Shown piece by piece: positions 51,877 to 59,071 of a stretch of 59,071 bases of DNA. The stretch is from HGM11525 sp036307445. Its GTDB lineage: Bacteria > Bacillota > Clostridia > UBA1381. The notes beneath the pieces were generated by a model. It had not been told where the DNA came from and did no database searches. It was given only the letters and a program-made list of their open reading frames with translations. Both the position numbers and the translations under genes were made by a program. Location: NCBI GenBank assembly GCA_036307445.1, contig JAXJXP010000028.1, forward strand, positions 1-59,071, given 5' to 3'. Within the stretch, counting starts at the first letter, position 1. Each line of letters begins with the position of its first letter.

Positions 51877-52965
51877 ATGAGAGTAATATTTGCAGGCGGA
51901 GGCACAGGCGGTCATATCAATCCTGCCATATCCATAGCCGATTATTTGAGAAAATGCGACGAGGATTTCGAGGCTCTTTTTATCGGAACAAAAAGAGGCC
52001 TTGAAACAAAGCTCGTTCCTCAGGCAGGTTACGACATTAAATATATTGATATACAAGGCTTTGACAGAAAAAATCTTTTGAAGAATTTTTCTGTCGCAGC
52101 AAAGCTTTTAAAAGCAAATAGCGACTGCGTTAAGATAATCAAAGACTTTAAACCTGATGCAGTAGTTTGTACAGGTGGCTATGCGAGCGGTCCTGTTGCA
52201 ATTGCTGCTAAAAAATGCGGTGTGCCGGCGATTATCCACGAACAGAACGTATACCCCGGCCTTACCGTTAAGGGGGCAGAAAAATATGTAAATTATGTAG
52301 CGGTAAGCTTTGCCGAAACGATAAACCATATGTCCAAAAAGGATAAATGTGTACTTACGGGAAATCCTGTGAGAGAGGAAATTCTTTTGGCAGATAAAAA
52401 GAAATGCCGTGAAAAGCTTGGTATATCGGACGATGAAAAGTTTGTGCTGATTTTTGGGGGAAGCCTTGGTGCACCGAGAATTAACGAGGCGGTTGCAGGT
52501 TTGATACCTAAAGTGGCGGATAGCAAAATCCGTATTCTGTTTGGTACGGGCGAAAGAAATTATAAGTCTGTTATAGAGCAAATAGGGGAAGTGCCTCAAA
52601 ATGTAACTGTTACACCGTATATAAACAATATGGCAGAGGTTATGGCTGCTTGCGACTTGGCTGTTACACGTTCGGGTGCAATCACCGTTTCCGAGCTTGC
52701 GTGCCTTAATAAGCCGGCTATCCTCATTCCGTCGCCTAATGTTGTCAGAAACCATCAGGAACAGAATGCTAAAGAGTTTGAAGACGGAAATGCGGCGGTT
52801 ATGCTTAAAGAAGACGAGCTTTCTTCGGATAGCTTGTATAATGCAATTATTGAGCTTACAGCTAGTGAAGAAAGACTTAACGAAATGGCTGAAAATATGG
52901 AAAGCTTCGCCAAACGAGATGCACTTTTGGAGCTTGCGGAGCTAATATACAAATTGAGGGGATAA
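51877..52965 (+). CDS. murG: Lipid II synthase MurG
   Basis: MurG transfers GlcNAc from UDP-GlcNAc to lipid I at the inner membrane face. The 362-aa GT-B protein has the first G-loop RVIFAGGGTGGHINPAISIA at the N-terminus, VVCTGGYASGPVAIAAK near residue 90, HEQNVYPGLTVK near 123, VLIFGGSLGAPRINEAV near 187 and VTRSGAITVSELACLNKPAILIPSP near 265. AGAAAGGAAAC precedes the ATG. proB follows after 2 bp. Confidence 0.98.
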   Translation: MRVIFAGGGTGGHINPAISIADYLRKCDEDFEALFIGTKRGLETKLVPQAGYDIKYIDIQGFDRKNLLKNFSVAAKLLKANSDCVKIIKDFKPDAVVCTGGYASGPVAIAAKKCGVPAIIHEQNVYPGLTVKGAEKYVNYVAVSFAETINHMSKKDKCVLTGNPVREEILLADKKKCREKLGISDDEKFVLIFGGSLGAPRINEAVAGLIPKVADSKIRILFGTGERNYKSVIEQIGEVPQNVTVTPYINNMAEVMAACDLAVTRSGAITVSELACLNKPAILIPSPNVVRNHQEQNAKEFEDGNAAVMLKEDELSSDSLYNAIIELTASEERLNEMAENMESFAKRDALLELAELIYKLRG

Positions 52966-52967
52966 AA

Positions 52968-53762
52968 ATGGCGGATATCTACGAACGAATAAAGAATTCA
53001 CAAAGAATAGTAGTCAAAATAGGAACATCCACCCTTACCTACGACAACGGCAAGATCAATATAAGAAAATTTGATCAGATTGCACGGGTTATTTCCGATA
53101 TAAATAATTCGGGCAGAGAGGTTGTAGTTGTATCATCGGGTGCAGGCGGTGTTGCTATGGGTAAGCTGGGCTACAGCGAGAAGCCGAAGGATATGCGTCG
53201 TAAGCAGGCTTTTGCAGCTGTTGGTCAGTGCGAGCTTATGTATATGTATGATAAGATGTTTTCCGATTATAACTGCACGGTAGCACAGGTACTTTTGACT
53301 AAAGACGATGTCGATGTTCCAAAACGAAGAACCAATACCGAGAACACGTTCGGTGCACTTTTGGAAATGAATATTATACCCATTGTAAACGAAAATGACA
53401 CAGTTTCCACTGAGGAGATTGAGTTTGGAGATAACGATATTCTGTCTGCATATGTTGCAGAATTGGTTGATGCTGATTTGCTGGTATTGTTCTCGGACAT
53501 TGACGGACTTTATGACAAAGACCCGCACAGAAATGCAGACGCCAAACTTATACCTCTTGTTGAAGATGCGGCAAATACCGATTGTGATATTGGCGGTGCA
53601 GGGTCAAACCGTGGTACAGGCGGAATGAAGTCAAAAATCCACGCAGCGATTGAGGCAAATAACGCAGGAATAGATATGATAATTACTAACGGCAAGGATA
53701 TTACCAAGCTTTATGATATTTTGGAGGGTAAGCCTGTCGGAACATTGTTTGTAAGAAGATAA
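52968..53762 (+). CDS. proB: Glutamate 5-kinase, without PUA domain
   Basis: ProB phosphorylates glutamate in the first step of proline synthesis. The 264-aa product consists of the amino-acid kinase domain only: RIVVKIGTSTLTYDNGKIN at the N-terminus, VVVSSGAGGVAMGKLG near residue 47, IVNENDTVSTEEIEFGDNDILSA near 138 and GTGGMKSKIHAA near 213. The C-terminal PUA domain of E. coli ProB (367 aa) is absent, as in some other Firmicutes. Gene fusion to the dcw cluster is close: 2 bp after murG, with GAGGGGA as ribosome site. proA is not adjacent. Confidence 0.95.
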   Translation: MADIYERIKNSQRIVVKIGTSTLTYDNGKINIRKFDQIARVISDINNSGREVVVVSSGAGGVAMGKLGYSEKPKDMRRKQAFAAVGQCELMYMYDKMFSDYNCTVAQVLLTKDDVDVPKRRTNTENTFGALLEMNIIPIVNENDTVSTEEIEFGDNDILSAYVAELVDADLLVLFSDIDGLYDKDPHRNADAKLIPLVEDAANTDCDIGGAGSNRGTGGMKSKIHAAIEANNAGIDMIITNGKDITKLYDILEGKPVGTLFVRR

Positions 53763-53793
53763 AAAAATGACGTGCAATTGCACGTCATTTTTG
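53763..53793. terminator. Bidirectional terminator at the end of the dcw cluster
   Basis: A perfect palindrome AATGACGTGCA / TGCACGTCATT is flanked by A and T runs, between convergent proB and the Dabb gene. Confidence 0.92.
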
Positions 53794-53794
53794 C

Positions 53795-54085
53795 TTATAT
53801 ATCAAAATCCAATGCAACGCTGCTTTCCATAACTGCGTGCATATGCCTTTTTACCACTTCTACGTGGTAGGTGTCCTTCTGATATTCGTCCAGAGCCTCT
53901 CTTGAGTCTAAGGTTACTGCAAGGAAAATATCATAAGACCTCGGTGAGCGCAGAAAATCAACTCCCACCTCGATATCCTTGACGGTTGGTACATTATCCT
54001 TCATTGACATAAGGACAAGGCGTGTTTTGTTTAGCATTTCCTCGCTGTTATCTTTTAGCTTAAAGCAGACGATGTGTTTTATCAT
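53795..54085 (-). CDS. Dabb family (stress-responsive A/B barrel) protein
   Basis: This 96-aa single-domain protein has the ferredoxin-like A/B barrel pattern: MIKHIVCFKLKD at the start, VKDIEVGVDFLRSPRSYDIFLAVTLDSREALDEYQKD in the middle and HMHAVMESSVALDFDI at the end. Dabb proteins dimerise; biochemical roles vary and none can be assigned here. AGAGGAAG precedes the ATG. It follows the M18 aminopeptidase gene by 14 bp and is probably co-transcribed. Confidence 0.9.
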   Translation of the reverse strand: MIKHIVCFKLKDNSEEMLNKTRLVLMSMKDNVPTVKDIEVGVDFLRSPRSYDIFLAVTLDSREALDEYQKDTYHVEVVKRHMHAVMESSVALDFDI

Positions 54086-54099
54086 AGTTTTCTTCCTCT

Positions 54100-55506
54100 C
54101 TATCTGTCGTTGTAAAAGGCTTTATATGCCTTGTATGCCATATAAATATCGCCCTTTGCAGTAATCTCAAATGGTGAGTGCATTGAAAGAACAGGCACAC
54201 CGCAGTCGATTACGTCCATATTGAGATTTCCTACATACATAGCGATAGTTCCGCCGCCGCCCTGATCAACCTTGCCAAGCTCTGATGTCTGCCAAACAAC
54301 GCCGTTGTTGTCAAGAATGGTCTTAATTTCGCTTACAAACTCAGCAGATGCATCACTTGCCTCCGATTTGCCTCTTGCGCCGGTGTATTTCATAAGAACA
54401 AGACCGCCGCCAGCAAATGACTGATTGCTTTTTTCGGAAACTGACGGATAATTCGGGTCAAATGCCGCGCCAACATCTGACGAAAGACAAGCACTTGCAG
54501 TAATTGTACGGTTGTAGGTAACCATATCACATCCGCCCTTTAGCTTTGCGATAAGCTCTGCCACAGCCATTTCAAAGAATTTAGAAAGCATACCTGTGTT
54601 TCCGACAGAGCCGATTTCCTCTTTGTCTACCAAAAGACAAACGGCAGTACGCGCAGGTGTTTCTATATCAAAAATACTCTTTAATGCGGTGTATGCGCAT
54701 ACTCTGTCATCCTGACCGTATGCACCGACAAAGCCGTTGTCAAGACCGACATTTCTTGCCTTGAACGCAGGTACAACTTCAAGCTCTGCCGAGAGGAAGT
54801 CTTCCTCTGTTATATCGTAGCTTATGGAGAGAATATTTAAAATATTAAACTTAACTCTTTCGGAAATCTCGTCCGAGCCTGCACCTATTCCGCCAATCAG
54901 AATATTAAGCGCCTCGCCCTCAATACCCTCTAACATTGACTTTGACATCTGGTCCTTTGCTAAATGGGGGAGAAGGTCTGTTATAGTAAATACAGGGTCA
55001 TCGTCCTTTTCACCTATGCAGACGGAAATTTTTTCTCCGTTCTTCTTGCAGATTACACCGTGAATTGCAAGCGGAATTGCTGTCCATTGATATTTTTTGA
55101 TACCTCCGTAGTAGTGAGTCTTAAAAAGTGCCATTCCGTCCGATTCATAAAGCGGATTTTGTTTTAAGTCAAGACGGGGCGAGTCAACGTGCGCCCCAAC
55201 TATATTAAGTCCCTTTTCGATATCCTCGTTGCCGACTTTAACAAGCATAATATTTTTTTCTCTGTTTGTAAAGTAAACACAGTCCCCTGGCTTTAACTCT
55301 GCTTTTTCCCCAAAGGGAACAAAGCCGTTTTCCTTTGCAAGCTTTATAGCCTCGGCAATGCACTCGCGTTCTGTTTTACCACTGTCAAGGAATTTGCGAT
55401 AATCATCGGCGAGTATCAGCATCTCCTTGCTTTCATCGCCGGAAATTTCCTTGTAGACGTTCTTTTTGTTGTATTTTAATTTTTCGTAAAGCTCTTTATC
55501 TGTCAT
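54100..55506 (-). CDS. M18-family zinc aminopeptidase
   Basis: This 468-aa cytosolic metallo-aminopeptidase belongs to the aminopeptidase I (LAP4/ApeA) family, which forms dodecamers. Metal ligands are seen in NIVGAHVDSPRLDLKQNP near residue 88, LLVDKEEIGSVGNTG near 300, SSDVGAAFDPNYP near 355 and VLSMHSPFE near 445. AGAAAGGACTG precedes the ATG. It is divergent from glyA and is followed by the Dabb gene. Confidence 0.94.
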   Translation of the reverse strand: MTDKELYEKLKYNKKNVYKEISGDESKEMLILADDYRKFLDSGKTERECIAEAIKLAKENGFVPFGEKAELKPGDCVYFTNREKNIMLVKVGNEDIEKGLNIVGAHVDSPRLDLKQNPLYESDGMALFKTHYYGGIKKYQWTAIPLAIHGVICKKNGEKISVCIGEKDDDPVFTITDLLPHLAKDQMSKSMLEGIEGEALNILIGGIGAGSDEISERVKFNILNILSISYDITEEDFLSAELEVVPAFKARNVGLDNGFVGAYGQDDRVCAYTALKSIFDIETPARTAVCLLVDKEEIGSVGNTGMLSKFFEMAVAELIAKLKGGCDMVTYNRTITASACLSSDVGAAFDPNYPSVSEKSNQSFAGGGLVLMKYTGARGKSEASDASAEFVSEIKTILDNNGVVWQTSELGKVDQGGGGTIAMYVGNLNMDVIDCGVPVLSMHSPFEITAKGDIYMAYKAYKAFYNDR

Positions 55507-55529
55507 TAAAATCAGTCCTTTCTGTTCTT

Positions 55530-55558
55530 ATTATACCACATTTTGCCTAAGAGTCTAC
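55530..55558 (-). promoter_or_regulatory. Probable promoter of the aminopeptidase gene
   Basis: On the minus strand TATAAT (55535-55530) lies about 24 bp before the start. The best -35 at 17 bp is GTAGAC (55558-55553), a weak match. Confidence 0.45.
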
Positions 55559-55607
55559 ATCTTTTTTTGTTTATTTTTTAAATTTACATAAAATACACAA
55601 TTGCTAC

Positions 55608-55636
55608 TTGAAGTTTAGGTAAAAACAATGTATAAT
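55608..55636 (+). promoter_or_regulatory. Promoter of glyA
   Basis: TTGAAG (55608-55613), 17 bp and TATAAT (55631-55636) lie 45 bp before the glyA start. Confidence 0.7.
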
Positions 55637-55680
55637 ATAATCGATATAATGTGATTTAAAATTATATACAGAAAGGATAA

Positions 55681-56928
55681 ATGAAAATGTTAGAGTTTAA
55701 AAATCTAAAAGCACAGGACCCCGAGCTTTTTGCCGCAATTTCTTCGGAGATTTCTCGTCAGCAGAACAAAATTGAGCTTATTGCATCGGAGAACTTTGTT
55801 TCTGAGGCCGTTATGGAGGCTATGGGCTCACATCTTACCAACAAATACGCAGAGGGTTATCCCGGCAAGCGTTATTACGGCGGCTGCGAATGTGTAGACG
55901 TTGCAGAAAACCTTGCGATAGAGAGAGCAAAGAAGATTTTCGGTGCAGAGTATGCTAATGTTCAGCCTCACTCAGGTGCACAGGCTAATATGGCAGTATT
56001 TTTTGCACTTTTGACGCCGGGCGATACAGTTCTTTCGATGAGTCTTGCTCATGGCGGACACTTAAGCCACGGAAGTCCTGTTAATATGTCAGGTAAATAC
56101 TTCAATATCGTGCCATACGGTGTAACAGAGGATACAAATACAATTGATTATGATGAAGTTCGCCGTCTGGCTTTAGAGCACAAGCCCAAGCTTATCTTGG
56201 CAGGTGCTTCTGCATACCCCAGAACAATCGACTTTGAGAAGTTTGCGGAGATTGCAAAAGAGGTTGGCGCATACTTTATGGTTGATATGGCACACATTGC
56301 CGGTCTTGTTGCAGCAGGACTTCATCCGAGTCCGATGAATTGTGCAGATGTTGTTACAACTACAACTCATAAGACCTTAAGAGGACCCAGAGGCGGTCTT
56401 ATCCTCACAAACAACGAGGAACTTGCAAAGCTCTTTAACAAGGCTATATTCCCAGGAATTCAGGGAGGACCGTTAATGCACGTTATCGCATCTAAGGCAG
56501 TTTGCTTTGGCGAAGCATTAAAGCCTGAGTTTAAGGAGTATCAGGCACAGGTTGTCAAGAACGCAAGGGCTTTGGCTGAGGGCTTGGTGGCAGAAGGCTT
56601 TAAGCTTGTTTCGGGCGGTACAGATAACCACCTTATGCTTGTTGACCTTACAGATATGGGCGTTACAGGTAAAGAGGCTGAGCATAACTTGGACGAGGTT
56701 GGCATTACCGTAAACAAGAATGCTATCCCGTTTGACAAGCAGAGCCCGTTTATCACAAGCGGTATCAGAATAGGTACACCTGCTTCTACTTCAAGAGGTT
56801 TTAAAGAAGAGGATATGGCAGAGATTGCAAAGCTTATCAAGCTTGCAGTTTGCGATTTTGAAAACAGCAAGGACGAGGTTCGTCAAAGAGTTGCGGCTTT
56901 GTGTGCAAAGTATCCAATGTATGAATAA
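55681..56928 (+). CDS. glyA: Serine hydroxymethyltransferase
   Basis: GlyA is the PLP enzyme that converts serine and tetrahydrofolate to glycine and 5,10-methylene-THF, the substrate of MetF. The 415-aa product has IELIASENFVSEAVMEA near residue 33, KYAEGYPGKRYYGGCE near 56, and the PLP lysine in VTTTTHKTLRGPRGG near 230. The ATG at 55681 has GAAAGGA 5 bp upstream; a second ATG two codons later is possible. A strong hairpin terminator follows within an IS remnant. Confidence 0.98.
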   Translation: MKMLEFKNLKAQDPELFAAISSEISRQQNKIELIASENFVSEAVMEAMGSHLTNKYAEGYPGKRYYGGCECVDVAENLAIERAKKIFGAEYANVQPHSGAQANMAVFFALLTPGDTVLSMSLAHGGHLSHGSPVNMSGKYFNIVPYGVTEDTNTIDYDEVRRLALEHKPKLILAGASAYPRTIDFEKFAEIAKEVGAYFMVDMAHIAGLVAAGLHPSPMNCADVVTTTTHKTLRGPRGGLILTNNEELAKLFNKAIFPGIQGGPLMHVIASKAVCFGEALKPEFKEYQAQVVKNARALAEGLVAEGFKLVSGGTDNHLMLVDLTDMGVTGKEAEHNLDEVGITVNKNAIPFDKQSPFITSGIRIGTPASTSRGFKEEDMAEIAKLIKLAVCDFENSKDEVRQRVAALCAKYPMYE

Positions 56929-56999
56929 AACGACATATCTATACTTAAAAGAATATTCAATAAGAACTGATAAAAGAACGGTTTAACTGAAGTGATATA

Positions 57000-57040
57000 A
57001 TGATGGTAGACACTAAAAAAGTGTCTACCATCATTTTTTA
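57000..57040 (+). terminator. Terminator after glyA, formed by the IS left end
   Basis: TGATGGTAGACACT and AGTGTCTACCATCA form a perfect 14-bp stem (one or two more A-T pairs outside) with a loop of five A, followed by TTTTTT. It would stop glyA transcription. Confidence 0.85.
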
Positions 57041-57413
57041 GAGAATTAGATTACTATGTTGCCGATATACAGTCACACTATCCATCACAAGGCTATAGGT
57101 CAATAGCAGACACTTTGCTTAATATGTACGGATGGATTGTATCAGATATATCTGTGTGGAAAGCTATGAAACGACTGGGAATATCAGGATATGTGAGAAA
57201 ATAAAAGAATCCTGTAAGTAAAGGGTTAGAACATAATAGATATGCAAATATATTAAATAGGGAATTTCATGCTGAGAAACCTATGCAAAAGGTTATTGAC
57301 GAAGCTGTATATTACTTTAATTACATAAAACCCGTTAGAAAATTAAAAAGAAAACCGCCTGTTCAATACAGACTTGAACAGGCAGCATAAAATATTCTTT
57401 TTTTGTGTCTACA
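57004..57413 (+). mobile_element. IS3-family insertion sequence remnant
   Basis: About 410 bp with matching ends: TGGTAGACACTAAAAAAG on the left and the complement of TGTAGACACAAAAAAAG on the right. The inner frame (about 57037-57390) reads LDYYVADIQSHYPSQGYRS, WKAMKRLGISGYVRK and a stop. It then reads NREFHAEKPMQKV and, after a junction, YYFNYIKPVRKLKRKPPVQYR. These are pieces of an IS3/IS150-type OrfB before and after the DDE catalytic core, which is deleted. OrfA is missing as well. It cannot move by itself. I see no clear target-site duplication. Confidence 0.82.
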
Positions 57414-57456
57414 AAGTCCTGACTACTTCAGTTTAACCGTTCTTTTTTTGTTTATA

Positions 57457-58536
57457 TCAGCAGTATATTTGATTTTTACCGTTATTTTTTGCCTGATACA
57501 TATTTCTGTCGGCTATATTAAACAACTCGGAGCTTGACATATTTCCATTATACTCTGCAATACCGCAGGAACAAGTAATTTTAATGTTGGTAAAGGAGTA
57601 TGCCAGATTAGAAATATCTGTCATAATAGAGTATGTAACAGCCTTTACATCTTCTGCAGATTTGTTGTTGAAAATGATTGCAAACTCATCTCCGCCAAAT
57701 CTGCAGACGCAATCGTTTTCGTTACAGGTATGTTTTAGAACATTAGATATTTTCTTAAGAACTATATCACCATTATTATGACCGTAGGTATCATTTATCA
57801 TCTTGAAATTATCTATGTCAATAATTGCCAGACAAAAGGGTATACCGACCTCTTTGTATATCTCTATGGAGCGACCGGTTTCTATGTGCATTGTATCACG
57901 GTTGTATAAGCCTGTTAAAGCATCTGTTTTAATTTTCTTTCTGAGCCTGTCATTTGTTATGGACTGGTTTTCGATAATATAAAAGTTAAAGTCAAAAAAG
58001 TTTATGGAAATCAGACCAAATAAATATGCTATCACTATTATTCCAAAGAATGAAATATAATTAATTATACTTTCAATCGTTGTATATGTTTCTGCCGTTG
58101 AACGCAAAATATACAGTATCAGAAAGAAAATAGAAACGCAAAAGCTTCTGTTTAAATGCTTTTTATCATTAAACATTCCCGATAAAAAAATGGGGAATAT
58201 AAATGCCGAAAACGAGGTAATAAATTCTCTGTGAAATACGGATATACTTATAGCTGTAAGCAATGATATATTTATAAGTAGAGAATTTTTTGTTTCATCT
58301 TTGAATTTGCTGTGGTTGTTAATAAAAATATCACATATAAAACCTATATAATTTAGGCTTATAGGCAAAACCACCTTTATCCAAAGATATGGTGATGTTA
58401 ACGATAGGTTGAGTGTTCCTTGATAAACTTGCAACAGATACGCAGCGATTTCTGCTATTGTAACAATTGTTATAGTAAGACCGTGCAAATTTATCAATTG
58501 TTTTCTGTAATTATCATAAATTATTTTATTGTTCAT
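57457..58536 (-). CDS. Membrane-bound diguanylate cyclase (GGDEF)
   Basis: This 359-aa protein has about six N-terminal membrane helices (residues 15-195) and a C-terminal GGDEF domain. DALTGLYNRDTM near 208 starts the domain, IIDIDNFKMINDTYGHNNGD near 240 holds the metal-binding Asp, and CRFGGDEFAIIF near 282 is the active-site loop, intact. It should make cyclic di-GMP. No RxxD inhibitory site is visible directly before the GGDEF loop. The membrane part has no sensor domain I recognise. It lies after the IS remnant, convergent with glyA, and is more AT-rich than its core-gene neighbours. Confidence 0.94.
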   Translation of the reverse strand: MNNKIIYDNYRKQLINLHGLTITIVTIAEIAAYLLQVYQGTLNLSLTSPYLWIKVVLPISLNYIGFICDIFINNHSKFKDETKNSLLINISLLTAISISVFHREFITSFSAFIFPIFLSGMFNDKKHLNRSFCVSIFFLILYILRSTAETYTTIESIINYISFFGIIVIAYLFGLISINFFDFNFYIIENQSITNDRLRKKIKTDALTGLYNRDTMHIETGRSIEIYKEVGIPFCLAIIDIDNFKMINDTYGHNNGDIVLKKISNVLKHTCNENDCVCRFGGDEFAIIFNNKSAEDVKAVTYSIMTDISNLAYSFTNIKITCSCGIAEYNGNMSSSELFNIADRNMYQAKNNGKNQIYC

Positions 58537-58592
58537 TTTGCTTCACCCAGTGCTGTAATTTTTGTTTATTATTAATTGTTATACATACCATT

Positions 58593-58630
58593 ATACTCAA
58601 TATATTAAGTATTGTCAATAGTTTGAGTAT
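58593..58630. promoter_or_regulatory. Inverted repeat upstream of the small XRE gene
   Basis: ATACTCAA (58593-58600) and TTGAGTAT (58623-58630) form an inverted repeat with CAATA...TATTG between them, just before a TAGAAT-type -10 (about 58633-58638). It is a plausible operator for the small XRE protein downstream. Confidence 0.4.
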
Positions 58631-58654
58631 GATAGAATAGCTACGGTGATAAAG

Positions 58655-58855
58655 GTGATTAGTTATAAACCATTTTATGAAACTCTTTTTAAAAAAGGAC
58701 TAACAGAATATTATTTGATTTTCAAACAAGGTTTTTCTGCGAACACGTTGCATAGAATGAGAAAGGGAGAGGCAATAAGCACAAAAACGCTTGATTCTCT
58801 TTGTTATGTCCTTGATTGTGAGGTTTCGGATATTCTTAAATTTGAAAAGGAATAA
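58655..58855 (+). CDS. Small XRE-family regulator
   Basis: This is a 66-aa Cro/C1 HTH protein: ISYKPFYETLFKKGLTEYYLIFKQGFSANTLHRMRKGEAISTKTLDSLCYVLDCEVSDILKF. This ISYKPF(W/Y)ETL form is a frequent short regulator type in Clostridia and their mobile elements. The GTG at 58655 is preferred (GGTGAT upstream, conserved start VISYKPF); GTG at 58646 is possible. It lies between a GGDEF gene and tRNA genes. Confidence 0.85.
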   Translation: MISYKPFYETLFKKGLTEYYLIFKQGFSANTLHRMRKGEAISTKTLDSLCYVLDCEVSDILKFEKE

Positions 58856-58860
58856 CATAG

Positions 58861-58891
58861 GAAAAACACTTCCGGTTGGAAGTGTTTTTTT
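58861..58891. terminator. Terminator between the XRE gene and tRNA-Cys
   Basis: AAAACACTTCC and GGAAGTGTTTT form a perfect stem around GGTT, with A and T runs on both sides; it serves the XRE gene and, on the minus strand, the tRNA. Confidence 0.9.
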
Positions 58892-58964
58892 GGAGGCGCC
58901 ACCCGGAATTGAACCGGGGATAAAGGTGTTGCAGACCTCTGCCTTACCGCTTGGCTATGGCGCC
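58891..58964 (-). tRNA. tRNA-Cys (GCA)
   Basis: Read on the minus strand the 74-nt sequence has acceptor GGCGCCA / TGGCGCC, anticodon loop CTGCAAC (GCA), T arm CCCGG TTCAATT CCGGG and an encoded CCA. Confidence 0.95.
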
Positions 58965-58973
58965 GAGTAATTA

Positions 58974-59003
58974 AAAGACGCAAAATCGGGTTTTGCGTCT
59001 TTA
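58974..59003. terminator. Hairpin between tRNA-Gly and tRNA-Cys
   Basis: AAGACGCAAAA and TTTTGCGTCTT pair around TCGG, with short A/T flanks. It lies between the two minus-strand tRNAs. Confidence 0.7.
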
Positions 59004-59010
59004 GTAAAAA

Positions 59011-59071
59011 TGGAGCGGAAGACGAGATTCGAACTCGCGACGTTCACCTTGGCAAGGTGACGCTCTACCAC
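59011..59071 (-). tRNA. tRNA-Gly (GCC), truncated by window end
   Basis: The minus strand gives the last 61 nt of a tRNA: D arm end, anticodon stem CACCT / AGGTG with loop TGCCA (GCC), T arm GCGAG TTCGAAT CTCGT, acceptor 3' strand and encoded CCA. The 5' acceptor strand is outside the window. Confidence 0.92.

Larger units (their letters stand above)
56972..57446. repeat. 22-bp perfect inverted repeat around the IS remnant
   Basis: AAAAGAACGGTTTAACTGAA (56972-56991, continuing GT to 56993) is repeated in inverted form at 57425-57446, ending CGTTCTTTT and running into TTTG. The arms lie outside the IS ends. They may be the two halves of an older hairpin, for example a terminator between glyA and the GGDEF gene, split by the insertion, or the ends of another element. 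Confidence 0.8.

Noticed and set aside
57004..57413. An active insertion sequence
   Set aside because: The transposase frame has an internal stop and the DDE core is deleted; OrfA is missing.

Overview
The window looks like the chromosome of a low-to-moderate GC, Gram-positive, spore-former-related anaerobe of the class Clostridia (a gut-type Firmicute). This is inferred from strong AGGAGG-type ribosome binding sites, TTG and GTG starts, FapR and FabK fatty-acid genes, a CIRCE/HrcA site, a SpoVD-like PASTA penicillin-binding protein, a MurE with the DNPR motif of the meso-diaminopimelate-adding type, RNase M5-like and MraZ genes, and small Cro/C1 regulators. I cannot name the genus from sequence alone. 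Almost all of the window is housekeeping core. The more flexible sequence is at 39.4-42.5 kb and from 56.9 kb to the end.

Layout. 1-4.1 kb (+): argG (5' truncated), argH, an EamA exporter and endonuclease III. 4.2-9.5 kb (-): an LTA-synthase-like sulfatase-fold protein, then murA-ftsQ-ftsZ, a detached part of the division/cell-wall (dcw) cluster. 9.8-11.4 kb (+): amino-acid ABC transporter binding protein and permease without an ATPase. 11.5-18.5 kb (+): a complete type II fatty-acid synthesis operon fapR-plsX-fabH-fabK-fabD-fabG-acpP-fabF. 18.6-25.5 kb (+): rnc, a radical SAM protein, smc, ftsY and a DUF5662 gene. 25.5-26.0 kb (-): Toprim RNase M5-like gene. 26.2-27.6 kb (+): purF. 27.7-36.2 kb (-): rmuC-metF-metH activation domain-metH-transglutaminase-like gene, then htpG behind a perfect CIRCE operator. 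36.3-39.7 kb: two XRE regulators, an Mrp-type Fe-S scaffold ATPase and an ABC exporter. 39.8-42.2 kb: a frameshifted small cysteine-rich gene, initiator tRNA-Met, a membrane-fused PstS-like protein and a DUF6054 gene. 42.5-53.8 kb (+): dcw cluster mraZ-rsmH-ftsL-pbp-murE-murF-mraY-ftsW-murG, ending with proB; murD is absent. 53.8-59.1 kb: Dabb protein and M18 aminopeptidase (-), glyA (+), an IS3-family remnant, a GGDEF protein (-), a small XRE gene (+), tRNA-Cys and a truncated tRNA-Gly (-).

How the parts work together. Envelope growth dominates: phospholipid precursors (FAS II and PlsX), peptidoglycan precursors (MurA, MurE, MurF, MraY, MurG), septal synthesis (FtsZ, FtsQ, FtsL, PBP, FtsW), membrane targeting (FtsY) and possibly a glycerol-phosphate polymer (LTA synthase-like protein). 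One-carbon and methionine metabolism (GlyA, MetF, MetH) and arginine/proline synthesis are the metabolic side.

No obvious large new defence or metabolic system is visible. The most interesting observations are small. A family of about 100-bp hairpin elements sits 2-4 bp after stop codons at three intercistronic sites. murE appears to start at AUA. A 10-bp-period TGGG array that looks like a MraZ operator lies directly after the mraZ -10 box. The CIRCE site also looks like a terminator. A long hairpin lies directly upstream of RNase III. A dead IS3 copy is nested inside a 22-bp perfect inverted repeat. Scrambled tRNA-fMet anticodon-arm pieces lie near the tRNA gene.
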